63,395 nucleotides of DNA from an uncultured Oscillospiraceae bacterium. GTDB lineage: Bacteria > Bacillota > Clostridia > Oscillospirales > Ruminococcaceae. The notes below the pieces were generated by a model. The model was not told where the DNA came from and made no database searches. It saw nothing but the letters and a program-made list of their open reading frames with translations. Below, piece after piece: positions 32,484 to 41,357 of this stretch; the stretch's first letter is position 1, and every line of letters starts with the position of its first letter. The stretch covers positions 1-63,395 of the forward strand of contig CAKSEO010000010.1 of assembly GCA_934446565.1 (NCBI GenBank), written 5' to 3'. Both the position numbers and the translations under genes were made by a program.

Positions 32484-34331
32484 ATGATACTAGACGATTC
32501 AATAAATCACGAAAAGATATCGCGCATGACCCTGCCCGAGCTGAAAGAATTATGCCGTGAACTGCGGCGCTGCATTCTGAGCACCGTTTCCGAAAACGGA
32601 GGTCACTTAGCCTCCAACCTCGGGACGGTGGAGCTGACGGCGGCGCTGCACTTTGTTTTTGACGTAAAAGAGGACAGGATAGTCTGGGACGTAGGGCACC
32701 AGGCTTACGCACACAAGCTGCTGACCGGGCGGTATTCCGAGTTCGGTACGCTCCGCAGCCTGAACGGAATTTCCGGCTTCACCCGCCGCAGGGAATCCAC
32801 CGCGGACGCGTTCATTTCCGGGCACAGCAGCACTTCCATCTCGGCGGCGTTCGGAATAGCCTCCGCGATGAGACTTCAGGGCAGGCGGGGCAGCGTCGCG
32901 GCGGTCATCGGCGACGGAGCGCTCACCGGCGGAATGGCGTACGAAGGACTGAACAACGCCGGAAAGAGCAAGGCTCCGCTGGTCGTGATACTCAACGATA
33001 ACGCGATGTCGATTTCCAAGAGCACCGGCGCGCTGGCGCTCTACCTCGCGCATATCCGTTCCACGAAGAAGTACTACTGCGCCAAGGAGCACGTCAAGTC
33101 GCTGCTCTCCGCCGTCCCGGTGGTCGGAGATAAGCTGGAGCGCACGATACGCACCGCCAAGGGGCTCATCAAGGACGCCATCTACGACAGCAGCAACATG
33201 TTCGAGAATTTCGGCTTCCAGTACATCGGTCCGGTCAACGGCCACGACCTCCAGGACCTGATAGAAGCGCTCCAGGTCGCGAAGATAATGCGCCGCCCCT
33301 GCGTGGTGCACGTTTTCACCACCAAGGGCAAGGGCTGGAAGCCTGCGGAGGACAACCCCGGGGAGTACCACGCGGTGACGAAGCGGAACTCTGCCCCCGC
33401 CGGGGAGAGCTTCACCGACGCGTTCGGGCGCGAGCTGGAGCGGCTCGGGAAGTCCGACAGCCGCGTCTGCGGTATCACCGCCGCGATGAAGTACGCCACC
33501 GGAATGAACTGGTTCAAGAACGCCTGTCCGGAACGGTTCTTCGATGTCGGGATAGCCGAGCAGCACGCCGTGACGTTCGCCGCCGGGCTCGCCGTGGAGG
33601 GAATGCTCCCGGTGTTCGCGGTGTACTCCACGTTTTTGCAGCGCGGATTCGACCAGATAGTGCACGACTGCGCTATCGAGGGCACTCACGTCACCCTTGC
33701 CATCGACCGCGCGGGCTTCACCGGAGAGGACGGCGAGACTCACCAGGGGATATTCGACGCGGCAATGCTCGCGTCCATCCCGAACACCACCGTATTTTCC
33801 CCGGCGAGCGCCGATGAGCTGCGGCTGTGCATGAGCGAAGCGCTCTACAGCACGGACGGCGTGGCTGCGGTGCGCTACCCCAAGGGCGGCGAGGGCGCGG
33901 AGGTGCGGCATATCCAGCCCGGAGTAAGTCACGACTGGTCGGGGAAGCGCGGGGACGTCCTCGCCGTCAGCTACGGCAGGCTCTCCGCAGAGATGACCGC
34001 CGCCGCCCGGGAGGCTTCCCAGCGCGGAGGTCCGGTGGACTGGCTCAGGCTCGTCAGGATAAGCCCCATCCCCGGGGAAGCGCTTGAGACTGCGCTTTCC
34101 TACCGGAGGGTGGTGTTCTTCGAGGAGGGTATCCTCCAGGGAGGTATCGGCGAGCGCTTCGGCGCGGCGCTGCTTGAGCGCGGGTACTCCGGCGGGTTCG
34201 AGGTCGTCGGAGTCGATTCGCAGTTCGTCCCGGCGGGGACTGTCGCGCAGCAGCTCGGGCTGTTCGGGCTGGACAGGGCTTCCATGACGGCGCGGCTGAC
34301 TAAACTCCCGGGAGGGAACAATGAGACTTGA
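32484..34331 (+). CDS. dxs: 1-deoxy-D-xylulose-5-phosphate synthase
   Basis: In this 615-residue protein, the thiamine-diphosphate/N-terminal blocks include SNLGTVELTAALHFVF, WDVGHQAYAHKLLTGR (catalytic His region), GDGALTGGMAYEGLN and LNDNAMSIS. The transketolase central domain follows (DVGIAEQHAVTFAAG, AIDRAGFTGEDGETHQG, RYPKGG) and then the C-terminal domain. It condenses pyruvate and glyceraldehyde-3-phosphate, the first step of the MEP isoprenoid pathway. GAGGAG precedes the ATG. The end overlaps tlyA by 11 bases. Confidence 0.95.
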   Translation: MILDDSINHEKISRMTLPELKELCRELRRCILSTVSENGGHLASNLGTVELTAALHFVFDVKEDRIVWDVGHQAYAHKLLTGRYSEFGTLRSLNGISGFTRRRESTADAFISGHSSTSISAAFGIASAMRLQGRRGSVAAVIGDGALTGGMAYEGLNNAGKSKAPLVVILNDNAMSISKSTGALALYLAHIRSTKKYYCAKEHVKSLLSAVPVVGDKLERTIRTAKGLIKDAIYDSSNMFENFGFQYIGPVNGHDLQDLIEALQVAKIMRRPCVVHVFTTKGKGWKPAEDNPGEYHAVTKRNSAPAGESFTDAFGRELERLGKSDSRVCGITAAMKYATGMNWFKNACPERFFDVGIAEQHAVTFAAGLAVEGMLPVFAVYSTFLQRGFDQIVHDCAIEGTHVTLAIDRAGFTGEDGETHQGIFDAAMLASIPNTTVFSPASADELRLCMSEALYSTDGVAAVRYPKGGEGAEVRHIQPGVSHDWSGKRGDVLAVSYGRLSAEMTAAAREASQRGGPVDWLRLVRISPIPGEALETALSYRRVVFFEEGILQGGIGERFGAALLERGYSGGFEVVGVDSQFVPAGTVAQQLGLFGLDRASMTARLTKLPGGNNET

Positions 34332-35034
34332 CATCTATCTCACAGAAAAATCGCTCTGCAAAAGCCGGACGGCTGCGCAGAGCCTTATAAAGAGCGGCGG
34401 GGTCTCCCTCAACGGGAAGCCCTGCGCGAAGCCCTCGCAGGAAGTGAGCGATGATGATTCCGTGGAGGTCACGGGGGAGCAGCTCCGCTACGTCGGCAGG
34501 GGCGGGCTCAAGCTGGAGGCGGCTCTGGAGCGGTTCGGGCTGGACATCTCCGGCGCGGAGTGCGTGGATATAGGCTCGTCCACCGGAGGCTTCACCGACT
34601 GCATGCTGCAGCATGGCGCGGCGAAGGTCTGGGCGGTGGACGTCGGCAGGGACCAGCTCGACGGGAAGCTCCGCAGCGACCCGAGGGTGGTTTCGATGGA
34701 GCAGACGGACATCCGGGACGCGGAGCTCCCGCAGGTGGATTTCATCGGCACGGACGTGTCGTTCATCTCGCTGCGGCTGATACTCCCGCATATATTCCGG
34801 CTGCTGAAAGCCGGAGGGCGCGCCGTGGCGCTCATCAAGCCGCAGTTCGAGGCGGGGAGGGCTAACCTCAGCAAAAAGGGGATAGTCCGGGACGAGAAAG
34901 TCCGGCTGCGCGTGCGGGACGACATCGCGGGATTCGCGGAGGAATGCGGTCTGACGGTGGTCGGCACGGAGGTCTCCCCGATAACCGGAGGAGACGGGAA
35001 CACCGAGTACCTCATGTATGTAGTGAAGCGCTGA
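34321..35034 (+). CDS. tlyA: TlyA-family rRNA 2'-O-methyltransferase
   Basis: In this 237-residue protein, an N-terminal S4 RNA-binding domain (residues 1-60: RLDIYLTEKSLCKSRTAAQSLIKSGGVSLNG in part) is followed by an FtsJ-like methyltransferase domain. The latter has YVGRGGLKLEAALE, DIGSSTGGFTDCMLQHGA, DRVWAVDVG-type KVWAVDVGRDQL and LIKPQFEAG. In mycobacteria TlyA 2'-O-methylates 16S and 23S rRNA; clostridial homologues keep the fold and gene position. Often mis-called hemolysin. Its start lies inside dxs. Confidence 0.92.
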   Translation: MRLDIYLTEKSLCKSRTAAQSLIKSGGVSLNGKPCAKPSQEVSDDDSVEVTGEQLRYVGRGGLKLEAALERFGLDISGAECVDIGSSTGGFTDCMLQHGAAKVWAVDVGRDQLDGKLRSDPRVVSMEQTDIRDAELPQVDFIGTDVSFISLRLILPHIFRLLKAGGRAVALIKPQFEAGRANLSKKGIVRDEKVRLRVRDDIAGFAEECGLTVVGTEVSPITGGDGNTEYLMYVVKR

Positions 35035-35071
35035 AACGTTGAAGCGCTGAACGCCAGGATTGGAGGGTGCC

Positions 35072-35932
35072 ATGAACGAAAAAAGCGTCATGATAGGCTA
35101 CAACCGCCGGGACGCGAATTCCGTCCGCATTGCGGAGGAGATTTGCGCGGAGCTTTCCGGGGCAGGCTACGCCATGCTCTCGCTGAAATACGACGACGGC
35201 GTTTCCGGCAGGCTCAGGGGAGCTGAGTCCGCCGAGAGCGGCGAGGGCTGCGTCTGCATGATAACCGTCGGCGGCGACGGCTCCATGATAAACCACGGGA
35301 AGCGCGCCGCCGTATGGGGTATCCCCATGCTGGGGGTGAACACCGGGCGGCTGGGCTTCATGGCAACGCTGGAGCCGGGCGAGATACACCGCATCCCCGG
35401 GATGATAAGCGGGGAGATACGCTACAGCCGCCGCATGATGATGTCGGTGGACGTGGACTACGCCAACGGCGGACGGCTCCATCAGAACTGCCTGAACGAC
35501 GTCGTTATCTCCCGGGACAGCAAGTCGAAGCTCCCGGAGTTCTGCGTTTTCTGCGGCGATACCGAGGTGTCCCGGCTGCGCTCCGACGGCGTTATTTTCA
35601 GCACACCTACAGGCTCCACCGCCTACTCGCTCTCCGCAGGAGGTCCGATAATCGACCCGGCTATGCGCTGTATCGAGTACACGGCGCTGTGCCCGCACTC
35701 GCTGTTTTCCCGCCCGATGATGTTTTCGGCTGAGCGCGAGGTCTCCCTGAGAGTCAATTCCTACCAGGACAGCCGCGTGACGATAAGCTTCGACGGCGAC
35801 AGCGGCTATTCGTTCGGCGACGGCGACGTGCTGACCATCCGCACGGGATGCTCCCCGGACTTGATGCTTATCGAGACCGGAGAGGGATTCTTCGGCTCGG
35901 TCAACCGCAAACTCATGCAGCCGCTGAAATAA
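35072..35932 (+). CDS. nadK: NAD kinase
   Basis: There are 286 residues from the ATG at 35072 (GGAGGG six bases upstream; the in-frame TTG at 35060 lies on top of that site). The GGDG motif is in TVGGDGSMINHGKR, NTGRLGFMATLE follows, and the NAD-binding block is STPTGSTAYSLSAGGPI. It phosphorylates NAD to NADP for biosynthesis. Conserved neighbour of tlyA, argR and recN in clostridia. Confidence 0.95.
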   Translation: MNEKSVMIGYNRRDANSVRIAEEICAELSGAGYAMLSLKYDDGVSGRLRGAESAESGEGCVCMITVGGDGSMINHGKRAAVWGIPMLGVNTGRLGFMATLEPGEIHRIPGMISGEIRYSRRMMMSVDVDYANGGRLHQNCLNDVVISRDSKSKLPEFCVFCGDTEVSRLRSDGVIFSTPTGSTAYSLSAGGPIIDPAMRCIEYTALCPHSLFSRPMMFSAEREVSLRVNSYQDSRVTISFDGDSGYSFGDGDVLTIRTGCSPDLMLIETGEGFFGSVNRKLMQPLK

Positions 35933-35951
35933 GGTGACGTAAGGTGACGTT

Positions 35952-36635
35952 ATGATACAGAATTACGACGATTTCTGCGCTGAGCTGCTCCGGGCGGGGT
36001 TCTCCCTCGGCGGCGGCAGCGACAAGGGGATTTACGCCGCTGTCCCGTTCGACTGGACGCAGCAGCCCGCTGATACTGCCGTCCGCTGGCACACCGGCGA
36101 GCCGGAGACCGACCCCTGGGAGTGGCGCATGCGCGTCCTAGAGGAGCGCGGCGACATCGCCTACGGGAAGCTGTTTTTCCGCACCAGCGGCTACATCACC
36201 CGGGAGTGGTACCCGTACTTCCTCGCGGCGCGCCGCCGGGGAATGACATTCGGCGAGCTCTGGGAGGACGGGAAGATTTCGGACGTCTCCCGCCGGATAT
36301 ACGAAGCGGTGCGGGACAACGGCAGGGTCGCTACCCACGGCATCAAGCGGCTCGCAGGGCTTTCCGGCGAGACCTCGGCGCACATCGAAAAGGCGCTGAC
36401 CGACCTCCAGATGAGCATGCTGCTGACGATATGCGGCAGGCAGCAGAAGCGCAACGCCTGGGGCGAGCCATACGGCTGGAGCAGCACTGTGTTCTGCACG
36501 CCGGAGGAGTTCTGGCGCACGGAGGACTTCGGCGACATCGACCCGCAGGACGCCGCAGAGAAAATACGCGCACGGGTGCTGGAGCTGAATCCCGCGGCGC
36601 AGGAGCGCAAAATCAAGAAGTTCATTTACGGATGA
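35952..36635 (+). CDS. Winged-helix AlkZ-related protein
   Basis: This 227-residue protein has a compact alpha/beta N-terminal half with W-E-W-R-M-R-V-L-E-E-R, YGKLFFRTSGYITREWYPYFLAARR (in part) and a helical, winged-helix-like C-terminal half (VATHGIKRLAGLSGETSAHIEKALTDLQMSM, in part). It resembles the proteins annotated AlkZ-related in Firmicutes, relatives of interstrand-crosslink DNA glycosylases that lack their catalytic Q-Q/x motif. I see no catalytic signature. It is inserted between nadK and argR, a place usually without a gene. GGTGACG and no strong ribosome site precede the ATG. Confidence 0.45.
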   Translation: MIQNYDDFCAELLRAGFSLGGGSDKGIYAAVPFDWTQQPADTAVRWHTGEPETDPWEWRMRVLEERGDIAYGKLFFRTSGYITREWYPYFLAARRRGMTFGELWEDGKISDVSRRIYEAVRDNGRVATHGIKRLAGLSGETSAHIEKALTDLQMSMLLTICGRQQKRNAWGEPYGWSSTVFCTPEEFWRTEDFGDIDPQDAAEKIRARVLELNPAAQERKIKKFIYG

Positions 36636-36645
36636 GGGGCAGACT

Positions 36646-37092
36646 ATGGACAAGAAGCAGCGCCAGCGCGCGATACTCAAGATAATTTCCTCGCAGGAGG
36701 TCGAGACCCAGGAGCAGCTCGGCGAGCTGCTTGCAGAGGCGGGTTTCCCGACCACCCAGGCGACGGTCTCCCGGGACATGCGCGAGCTGAAGATACGCAA
36801 GGGTCTTGCGGAAAACGGCGTGAACTGCTACTACTCCCCGGAGTGCGAGAATCCCCCGGAGTACAGCAGCGTTTTCGCGCAGGCGGTGCTGTCCATCGAC
36901 TACGCGATGAACATCGTTGTGATAAAGTGCCGCCCGGGGCTTGCCAACGCCGCGTGCGTCGTCCTGGACGACGAGGGGTTCGGCTTCGTCGTCGGCACTA
37001 TCGCCGGAGATGACACTATATTCGTGCTGACCCGCACCGAGAACCACGCCGTGCAGCTCATCGAGCTGCTCAGAAAGATGATGACGAGATAA
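36646..37092 (+). CDS. argR: Arginine repressor ArgR
   Basis: In this 148-residue protein, the N-terminal winged helix contains the recognition helix TTQATVSRDMRELKIRKG (residues 37-54). The C-terminal oligomerisation/arginine-binding domain ends in LDDEGFGFVVGTIAGDDTIFV, with the GTIAGDDT arginine-contact motif. It represses arginine biosynthesis and can activate catabolism. Adjacent to recN as in most Firmicutes. GAGGGGC lies five bases before the ATG. Confidence 0.94.
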   Translation: MDKKQRQRAILKIISSQEVETQEQLGELLAEAGFPTTQATVSRDMRELKIRKGLAENGVNCYYSPECENPPEYSSVFAQAVLSIDYAMNIVVIKCRPGLANAACVVLDDEGFGFVVGTIAGDDTIFVLTRTENHAVQLIELLRKMMTR

Positions 37093-37104
37093 GGAGAATG
37101 CCGC

Positions 37105-38769
37105 TTGTTAAGAGAACTTTCTATCGAAAACCTGGCTGTTATAGAGAAAGCCTCCGTTGAATTCGGCGGCGCTTTCAACGTTTTCACCGGCGAGACCGGC
37201 GCGGGCAAGAGCGTGATAATCGGCGGCATCAGCGCGGTGCTGGGCGGCAGGACGACCAAGGATATCGTCCGCAGCGGCGCTCCCAAGGCGGTGGTGTCGG
37301 CGCTGTTCGACGATATCTCCGACCGGGTGAAGTCGAAGCTGACGGAGCTGGGATTTTCCGCGGAGGACGGCGAGCTGGTGCTCATGCGCGAGATAACCTC
37401 CGAGGGGAAAAGCTCCGCCAGGATAAACGGCAGGGCGGCGACGGCGGCAATGCTCCGGGAGGTCGGGGAGCTGCTGGTTGACATCCACGGCCAGCATGAG
37501 AACCGTATCCTCATGAACAACGACAACCAGCGGCAGATACTGGACAGCTACGGCGAGCTCTCCGGGCTGCTGGAAGAGTACCGCGGGGAGTTCCGCAGGT
37601 TCTCCAGGCTCTCCAGGCAGCTCCGGGAAATGCAGGATGAGAACAAGACCCGGGAGCTCCGCACGTCGCAGCTCACCGCCATCATCGAGGAGCTGACCGA
37701 GCTCGGGCTGGACTACGGCGAGGGCGAGCGCATGGAGGAGGAGCTCCACAAGATACGCAGCACCGCTAAGATACAGGGCGCGCTGTTCACGGCGAACAAT
37801 CTGCTCAACGGCGAGGAAAATCCCGGCGCGGTGGAGCTTGTGCGGCAGTCGATGAACTCGTTCGCGGCGGCGGGGGCGGTGCTCCCGGAGGCGGACGCGC
37901 TCTACCGCAGGCTGGAGGAGCTGCTCCCGGAGCTGGAGGACATCAGCAGCGAGGCGGCGTCCATGGCTTTCGGCGCGGACGACAACGAGGAGCGCGAGGC
38001 GGACCTTGAGGACCGCGTTTCCGCGATGAAGCACGCCTGCCGGAAGTACAACATGGACTCCGACCAGCTGGTGGACTACCTCGAGGAGTGCCGCCAGGAG
38101 CTGTCGCAGCTCTCCGGGCTGGACGGCGAGATAGAGCGGCTGTCGCAGGAAAAGCACCAGCTTGCCGGACAGGTAAAGCGCATGGCGGAGGACATCAGCG
38201 CGAAGCGCCGGGAGGCGTCCGCGAAGCTCTCCGCGGAGATATGCGGTGTGCTGAGGTTCCTCAATATGCCTAACGTCACGCTGACGTTCGACGTGCGGCC
38301 GGACAAGATAACGATAAACGGCATGGACGAGGTGGAGATACTCATCTCCGCGAACGCCGGAGAGGAGCCGAAACCGCTCAACAAGACGGCGAGCGGCGGC
38401 GAGCTGTCCCGCGTGATGCTGGCGATAAAGAGCGTGATGGCGGAGGGCGACGACATCCCGACGATGATATTCGACGAGGTAGACGCGGGAATAAGCGGCA
38501 GGACGGCGGCGAAGGTCGGCATAAAGCTCGCGGAGACCGCGCAGAAGCGCCAGGTGCTGTGCATAACCCACCTCGCGCAGATAGCGGCGCTGGCGCAGAC
38601 CCACATGCTCATCGAAAAGCAGACGGACAACGACCGCACCTACACCCGCATAATCCCCCTCGACCACGAGGGGAGAACGCAGGAGCTTGCCCGCATAATG
38701 GACGGCGGTCTGACCGAAAGCGGTCTGAAAGCCGCAGAGGAAATGCTTAACAGGAGGTCGGAGCAGTGA
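37105..38769 (+). CDS. recN: DNA repair protein RecN
   Basis: In this 554-residue SMC-like ATPase, the Walker A motif is in FTGETGAGKSVI (residues 27-38) and GQHENRILMNN follows near 135. Two coiled-coil arms span about 150-360. The ABC signature is KTASGGELSRVMLAIK near 430 and Walker B is TMIFDEVDAGISG near 455. It binds single-stranded DNA ends and helps repair double-strand breaks. TTG start with AAGGAG eight bases upstream. Its final bases overlap the GTG of the next gene. Confidence 0.94.
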   Translation: MLRELSIENLAVIEKASVEFGGAFNVFTGETGAGKSVIIGGISAVLGGRTTKDIVRSGAPKAVVSALFDDISDRVKSKLTELGFSAEDGELVLMREITSEGKSSARINGRAATAAMLREVGELLVDIHGQHENRILMNNDNQRQILDSYGELSGLLEEYRGEFRRFSRLSRQLREMQDENKTRELRTSQLTAIIEELTELGLDYGEGERMEEELHKIRSTAKIQGALFTANNLLNGEENPGAVELVRQSMNSFAAAGAVLPEADALYRRLEELLPELEDISSEAASMAFGADDNEEREADLEDRVSAMKHACRKYNMDSDQLVDYLEECRQELSQLSGLDGEIERLSQEKHQLAGQVKRMAEDISAKRREASAKLSAEICGVLRFLNMPNVTLTFDVRPDKITINGMDEVEILISANAGEEPKPLNKTASGGELSRVMLAIKSVMAEGDDIPTMIFDEVDAGISGRTAAKVGIKLAETAQKRQVLCITHLAQIAALAQTHMLIEKQTDNDRTYTRIIPLDHEGRTQELARIMDGGLTESGLKAAEEMLNRRSEQ

Positions 38770-39194
38770 ACGGATGGTATATGCTGGCGCTGTACGTTGG
38801 CGCGATACTGATTTCCCTGGCGCTGTGCGCGGGAGCGCTCGCGGTGATGATACACGGCGTTGTGAAGCAGAAACGGCTCGGAGGGCGGCTTGCGTTTCTC
38901 ATAGCCGCTGGGGTCGTGACTGCGGCGGTGCTGCTGTTTACGAATTCCCACGCAACTTACTACAGGTTCAACGACTGGGCGGTTTCCGGAAGCAGCGTTC
39001 AGGACGTAACAGCCCGCTACGGCGAGCCGGATATCGACCGGTACAAGCCGGGAAAGGGCGGCAGTCTGTATTACTACATCTACACCGATAACGGGCCGGT
39101 AATGCCCGACCATCTGGAGCACTATTATTGTATAAGTCTGGACGAAACCGGGAGAGTGACAGGTATCAGCGACGCGGTCAGACCCGGGGGATAA
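38766..39194 (+). CDS. Two-helix membrane protein with a small extracytoplasmic domain
   Basis: This 142-residue protein has GTG start (AGGAGG upstream) overlapping the recN stop. Hydrophobic segments lie at residues 6-28 and 43-60. The rest (Y-Y-R-F-N-D-W onward) resembles small SmpA/BLIP-like folds that begin V-T-A-R-Y-G-E-P-D, followed by a YYYIY strand and a closing I-S-D-A. No enzyme motif. Likely envelope-associated; unrecognised beyond that. Confidence 0.65.
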   Translation: MNGWYMLALYVGAILISLALCAGALAVMIHGVVKQKRLGGRLAFLIAAGVVTAAVLLFTNSHATYYRFNDWAVSGSSVQDVTARYGEPDIDRYKPGKGGSLYYYIYTDNGPVMPDHLEHYYCISLDETGRVTGISDAVRPGG

Positions 39195-39251
39195 TGTATA
39201 AAATGACAATTTCCGTCGAAAATAAAGTCATCAAATAAAGGGAGGAAGAGC

Positions 39252-40637
39252 ATGAAAGAGAAAATAACCGAGTTCGTTTATTCCCACCGTGAGGAAATGA
39301 TGGAGATGATCAGGCAGCTCGTGGAGATACCGAGCGTCAAGGGAACTCCCGAGCAGGGCGCTCCGTTCGGCGCCGAGCCGCGCCGCGCGCTGGACAAAAT
39401 GCTGGACATCTGCCGGGAGCACGGCTTCGTGACCAGCTGCCACGACAACGTGATGGGAACGGCTGACTACGCCCCCTCCGGAAAGGTCGGGCTGGGGATA
39501 CTCTGCCACCTGGACGTTGTTCCGGCTGAGCTGATGAACTGGAGCTATCCTCCGTTCCGGCTCACGCGCCGCGACGGGAAGCTGTTCGGCAGGGGAGTTA
39601 TCGACGACAAGGGTCCCTGCGCGGCGGCGCTGATGGCGCTGTACTGCGTCAAGGAGCTGGGGCTCCCGCTGAAAAAGGGAGTTCGCCTGCTGTTCGGAAC
39701 GGACGAGGAGAACGGCTCCGAGGACCTCGAAATTTACCGCCGCACCCACGAGCTGCCGCCGATGGTGTTCACTCCGGACGGGAGCTTTCCGGTCATCAAC
39801 ATCGAAAAGGGAATGATACGCGCGGATATCCTGGGCGAGTACGAGCCGGGAGTTATCCAGTCGTTCCGCGGGGGAAGCATCCCGAACGCCGTCCCGGATA
39901 AGGCGGAGGCGGTGCTGCGCGGCGTTACCAGCAATGAGGTGTACGCCGTGATACAGGTCAATACGACCGGCGCGGTGATCACCGCCGACGCGCTGCCAAA
40001 CGGCGATATAGCTATCCACAGCTCCGGCAGGTCGGCGCACGCGTCCACTCCGCAGGCTGGGATAAACGCCGTCACGGCGCTCATCGCGCTGCTGAACAGG
40101 CTGCCGCTCTCCGGAAAGGAGCGGGAGATATTCCACGGGCTGGCGATGATGTTCCCCTGCGGGGAAACGGACGGGAAGTCGGCTTCCCTCAGGATACAGG
40201 ACGAGGAATCCGGCGCGCTGACGCTGACGTTCAGCAAATTCGCGATGGAGAACGGGAAAGTGAGCGGGTGTATCGACATCCGGTATCCGGTTTCGGCGAA
40301 GCTGCCGGACGTCGTGGGCAGGCTGACTGCGGCGCTGGAAAACTGCGGGCTGCGCTACGGGAAGAATCTGGAGGAGCAGCCGCACTGCGTTCCGCAGGAC
40401 AGCGAATTCGTGCAGAAGCTGCTGAAAGTCTACAGTGAGACGGAGGGCGAGCCGGGACGCTGCATTGCGATAGGCGGCGGGACTTACGTCCACGATGTGG
40501 AGGGCGGCGTCGCGTTCGGAGTTGAGCGCGGTGACACGGATTACCACATGCACGGGAATGATGAGTTCATCACCGAGGAGGAGCTGCTGAAAGACGCGGT
40601 GCTGTTTGCGATGGCGATAGCGGATATCTGCGGGTGA
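39252..40637 (+). CDS. pepV: Dipeptidase PepV (M20 family, Sapep)
   Basis: In this 461-residue protein, the M20 metal-site blocks are visible: LGILCHLDVVPAEL (first His/Asp), GRGVIDDKGPCAAALMALY (bridging Asp), LFGTDEENGSED (Glu pair) and DYHMHGNDEFI (last His). The central lid domain contains VIQVNTTGAVITADAL. It releases N-terminal residues from dipeptides, in particular beta-Ala and D-Ala forms. GGGAGG precedes the ATG. A 57-base gap after the previous gene carries no clear promoter. Confidence 0.92.
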   Translation: MKEKITEFVYSHREEMMEMIRQLVEIPSVKGTPEQGAPFGAEPRRALDKMLDICREHGFVTSCHDNVMGTADYAPSGKVGLGILCHLDVVPAELMNWSYPPFRLTRRDGKLFGRGVIDDKGPCAAALMALYCVKELGLPLKKGVRLLFGTDEENGSEDLEIYRRTHELPPMVFTPDGSFPVINIEKGMIRADILGEYEPGVIQSFRGGSIPNAVPDKAEAVLRGVTSNEVYAVIQVNTTGAVITADALPNGDIAIHSSGRSAHASTPQAGINAVTALIALLNRLPLSGKEREIFHGLAMMFPCGETDGKSASLRIQDEESGALTLTFSKFAMENGKVSGCIDIRYPVSAKLPDVVGRLTAALENCGLRYGKNLEEQPHCVPQDSEFVQKLLKVYSETEGEPGRCIAIGGGTYVHDVEGGVAFGVERGDTDYHMHGNDEFITEEELLKDAVLFAMAIADICG

Positions 40638-40681
40638 TATTACGGCGGAAAACGTTGCAGTGACTTTTAAAATTTACTGCA

Positions 40682-40901
40682 ACCCCCAACTGGGAGTCAA
40701 GGGGGGCGCGCCCCCCTTGCGAGTCGGCTAGACACGCGCTTCGCGCTTAGTCCTTGCAGCGCCCTCGTCGCCGTAGGCGAAACCTCCGTGCGAAAGTGCG
40801 GTTACTTCGTGCGTAGCACGGCTACTCTGTGCGCTGGCGCGCAGCTAAACGATTCAAAGGCGCTAAAGGGGTGTGGGGGAAAACAAGAGTTTTCCCCCAC
40901 A
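40682..40901 (+). repeat. Hairpin-string repeat, copy A, with terminal terminator
   Basis: This fills the gap between pepV and the flavodoxin gene. Modules: perfect 20-bp palindrome around GGGGGGCGCGCCCCCC (40699-40718); ACGCGC/GCGCT pairs (40734-40747); TCGCC-GTA-GGCGA (40768-40780); CCGTGC/GTGCGG-type hairpin (40786-40801); CGTGC-GTA-GCACG (about 40808-40820); GCGC-TGG-CGC palindrome (about 40828-40843). The final terminator is TGTGGGGGAAAAC (40872-40884), AAGA, and its complement (40889-40901). Closely matches copy C at the right window edge; copy A has extra small-hairpin units. Confidence 0.85.
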
Positions 40902-40935
40902 GCCTTTATAAATTCGGTCAGCGTCCGCCTGTATG

Positions 40936-41343
40936 TTACTCAGCCAGCTTAGCGCCAAGAGCCTTGCACGCTGCAAGCGCGTCGTCGTCCGGAGATTCGT
41001 TCGCGATGAGACCCTCGCCGTTAACGAGCTCAGCACCGTCGCCCTTTACGCGCTCAGCCCACTCGCGCATCCACTCGCCGTCGCCCCAGCCGTAGGAACC
41101 GAACAGCGCTACCTTCTTGCCGGAAAGCTTCCCCTCGACGTCCGCAAAGAACGGCTCGAACTCGCCCTCCTCAAGGTTCTCGGCGCCCATAGCCGGGCAG
41201 CCTAAAGCAAGTCTGTCGTACTCCGCAACGTCTCCCTTGAACTCGGATACGGAGTAAAGCTCCGCGCCTGCGCCCTGCGCTACCGCGCTGGCCATAGCCT
41301 CGGTGTTGCCTGTTCCGCTCCAGTAAATAACTGCGATCTTCAT
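40936..41343 (-). CDS. Flavodoxin
   Basis: In this 135-residue protein, the FMN-phosphate loop is IYWSGTGNTEAMA at residues 5-17. VALFGSYGWGDGEWM near 85-100 supplies the second FMN loop with its stacking Trp/Tyr. It is a small electron carrier that can replace ferredoxin under iron limitation. AAGGAGG precedes the ATG. It is the second gene of an operon with DUF3793; the promoter carries two inverted repeats that look metal-responsive, which fits the flavodoxin role. Confidence 0.92.
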   Translation of the reverse strand: MKIAVIYWSGTGNTEAMASAVAQGAGAELYSVSEFKGDVAEYDRLALGCPAMGAENLEEGEFEPFFADVEGKLSGKKVALFGSYGWGDGEWMREWAERVKGDGAELVNGEGLIANESPDDDALAACKALGAKLAE

Positions 41344-41357
41344 TGTAGTTGTCCTCC

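Noticed and set aside
32607..34334. Long antisense frames across GC-rich genes (also 37,108-38,667 and 23,302-24,675)
   Set aside because: They mirror dxs, recN and the ATPase, are rich in Arg/His/Gly shadows and have no motifs or ribosome sites.
40829..41095. Open frames over the hairpin-string repeats that share a KGVWGKTRVFPHSLY segment (also 57,938-58,183)
   Set aside because: The shared peptide is just translation of the GCGCTAAAGGGG-terminator DNA repeat; no ribosome site, and the frames run into neighbouring genes on the other strand.
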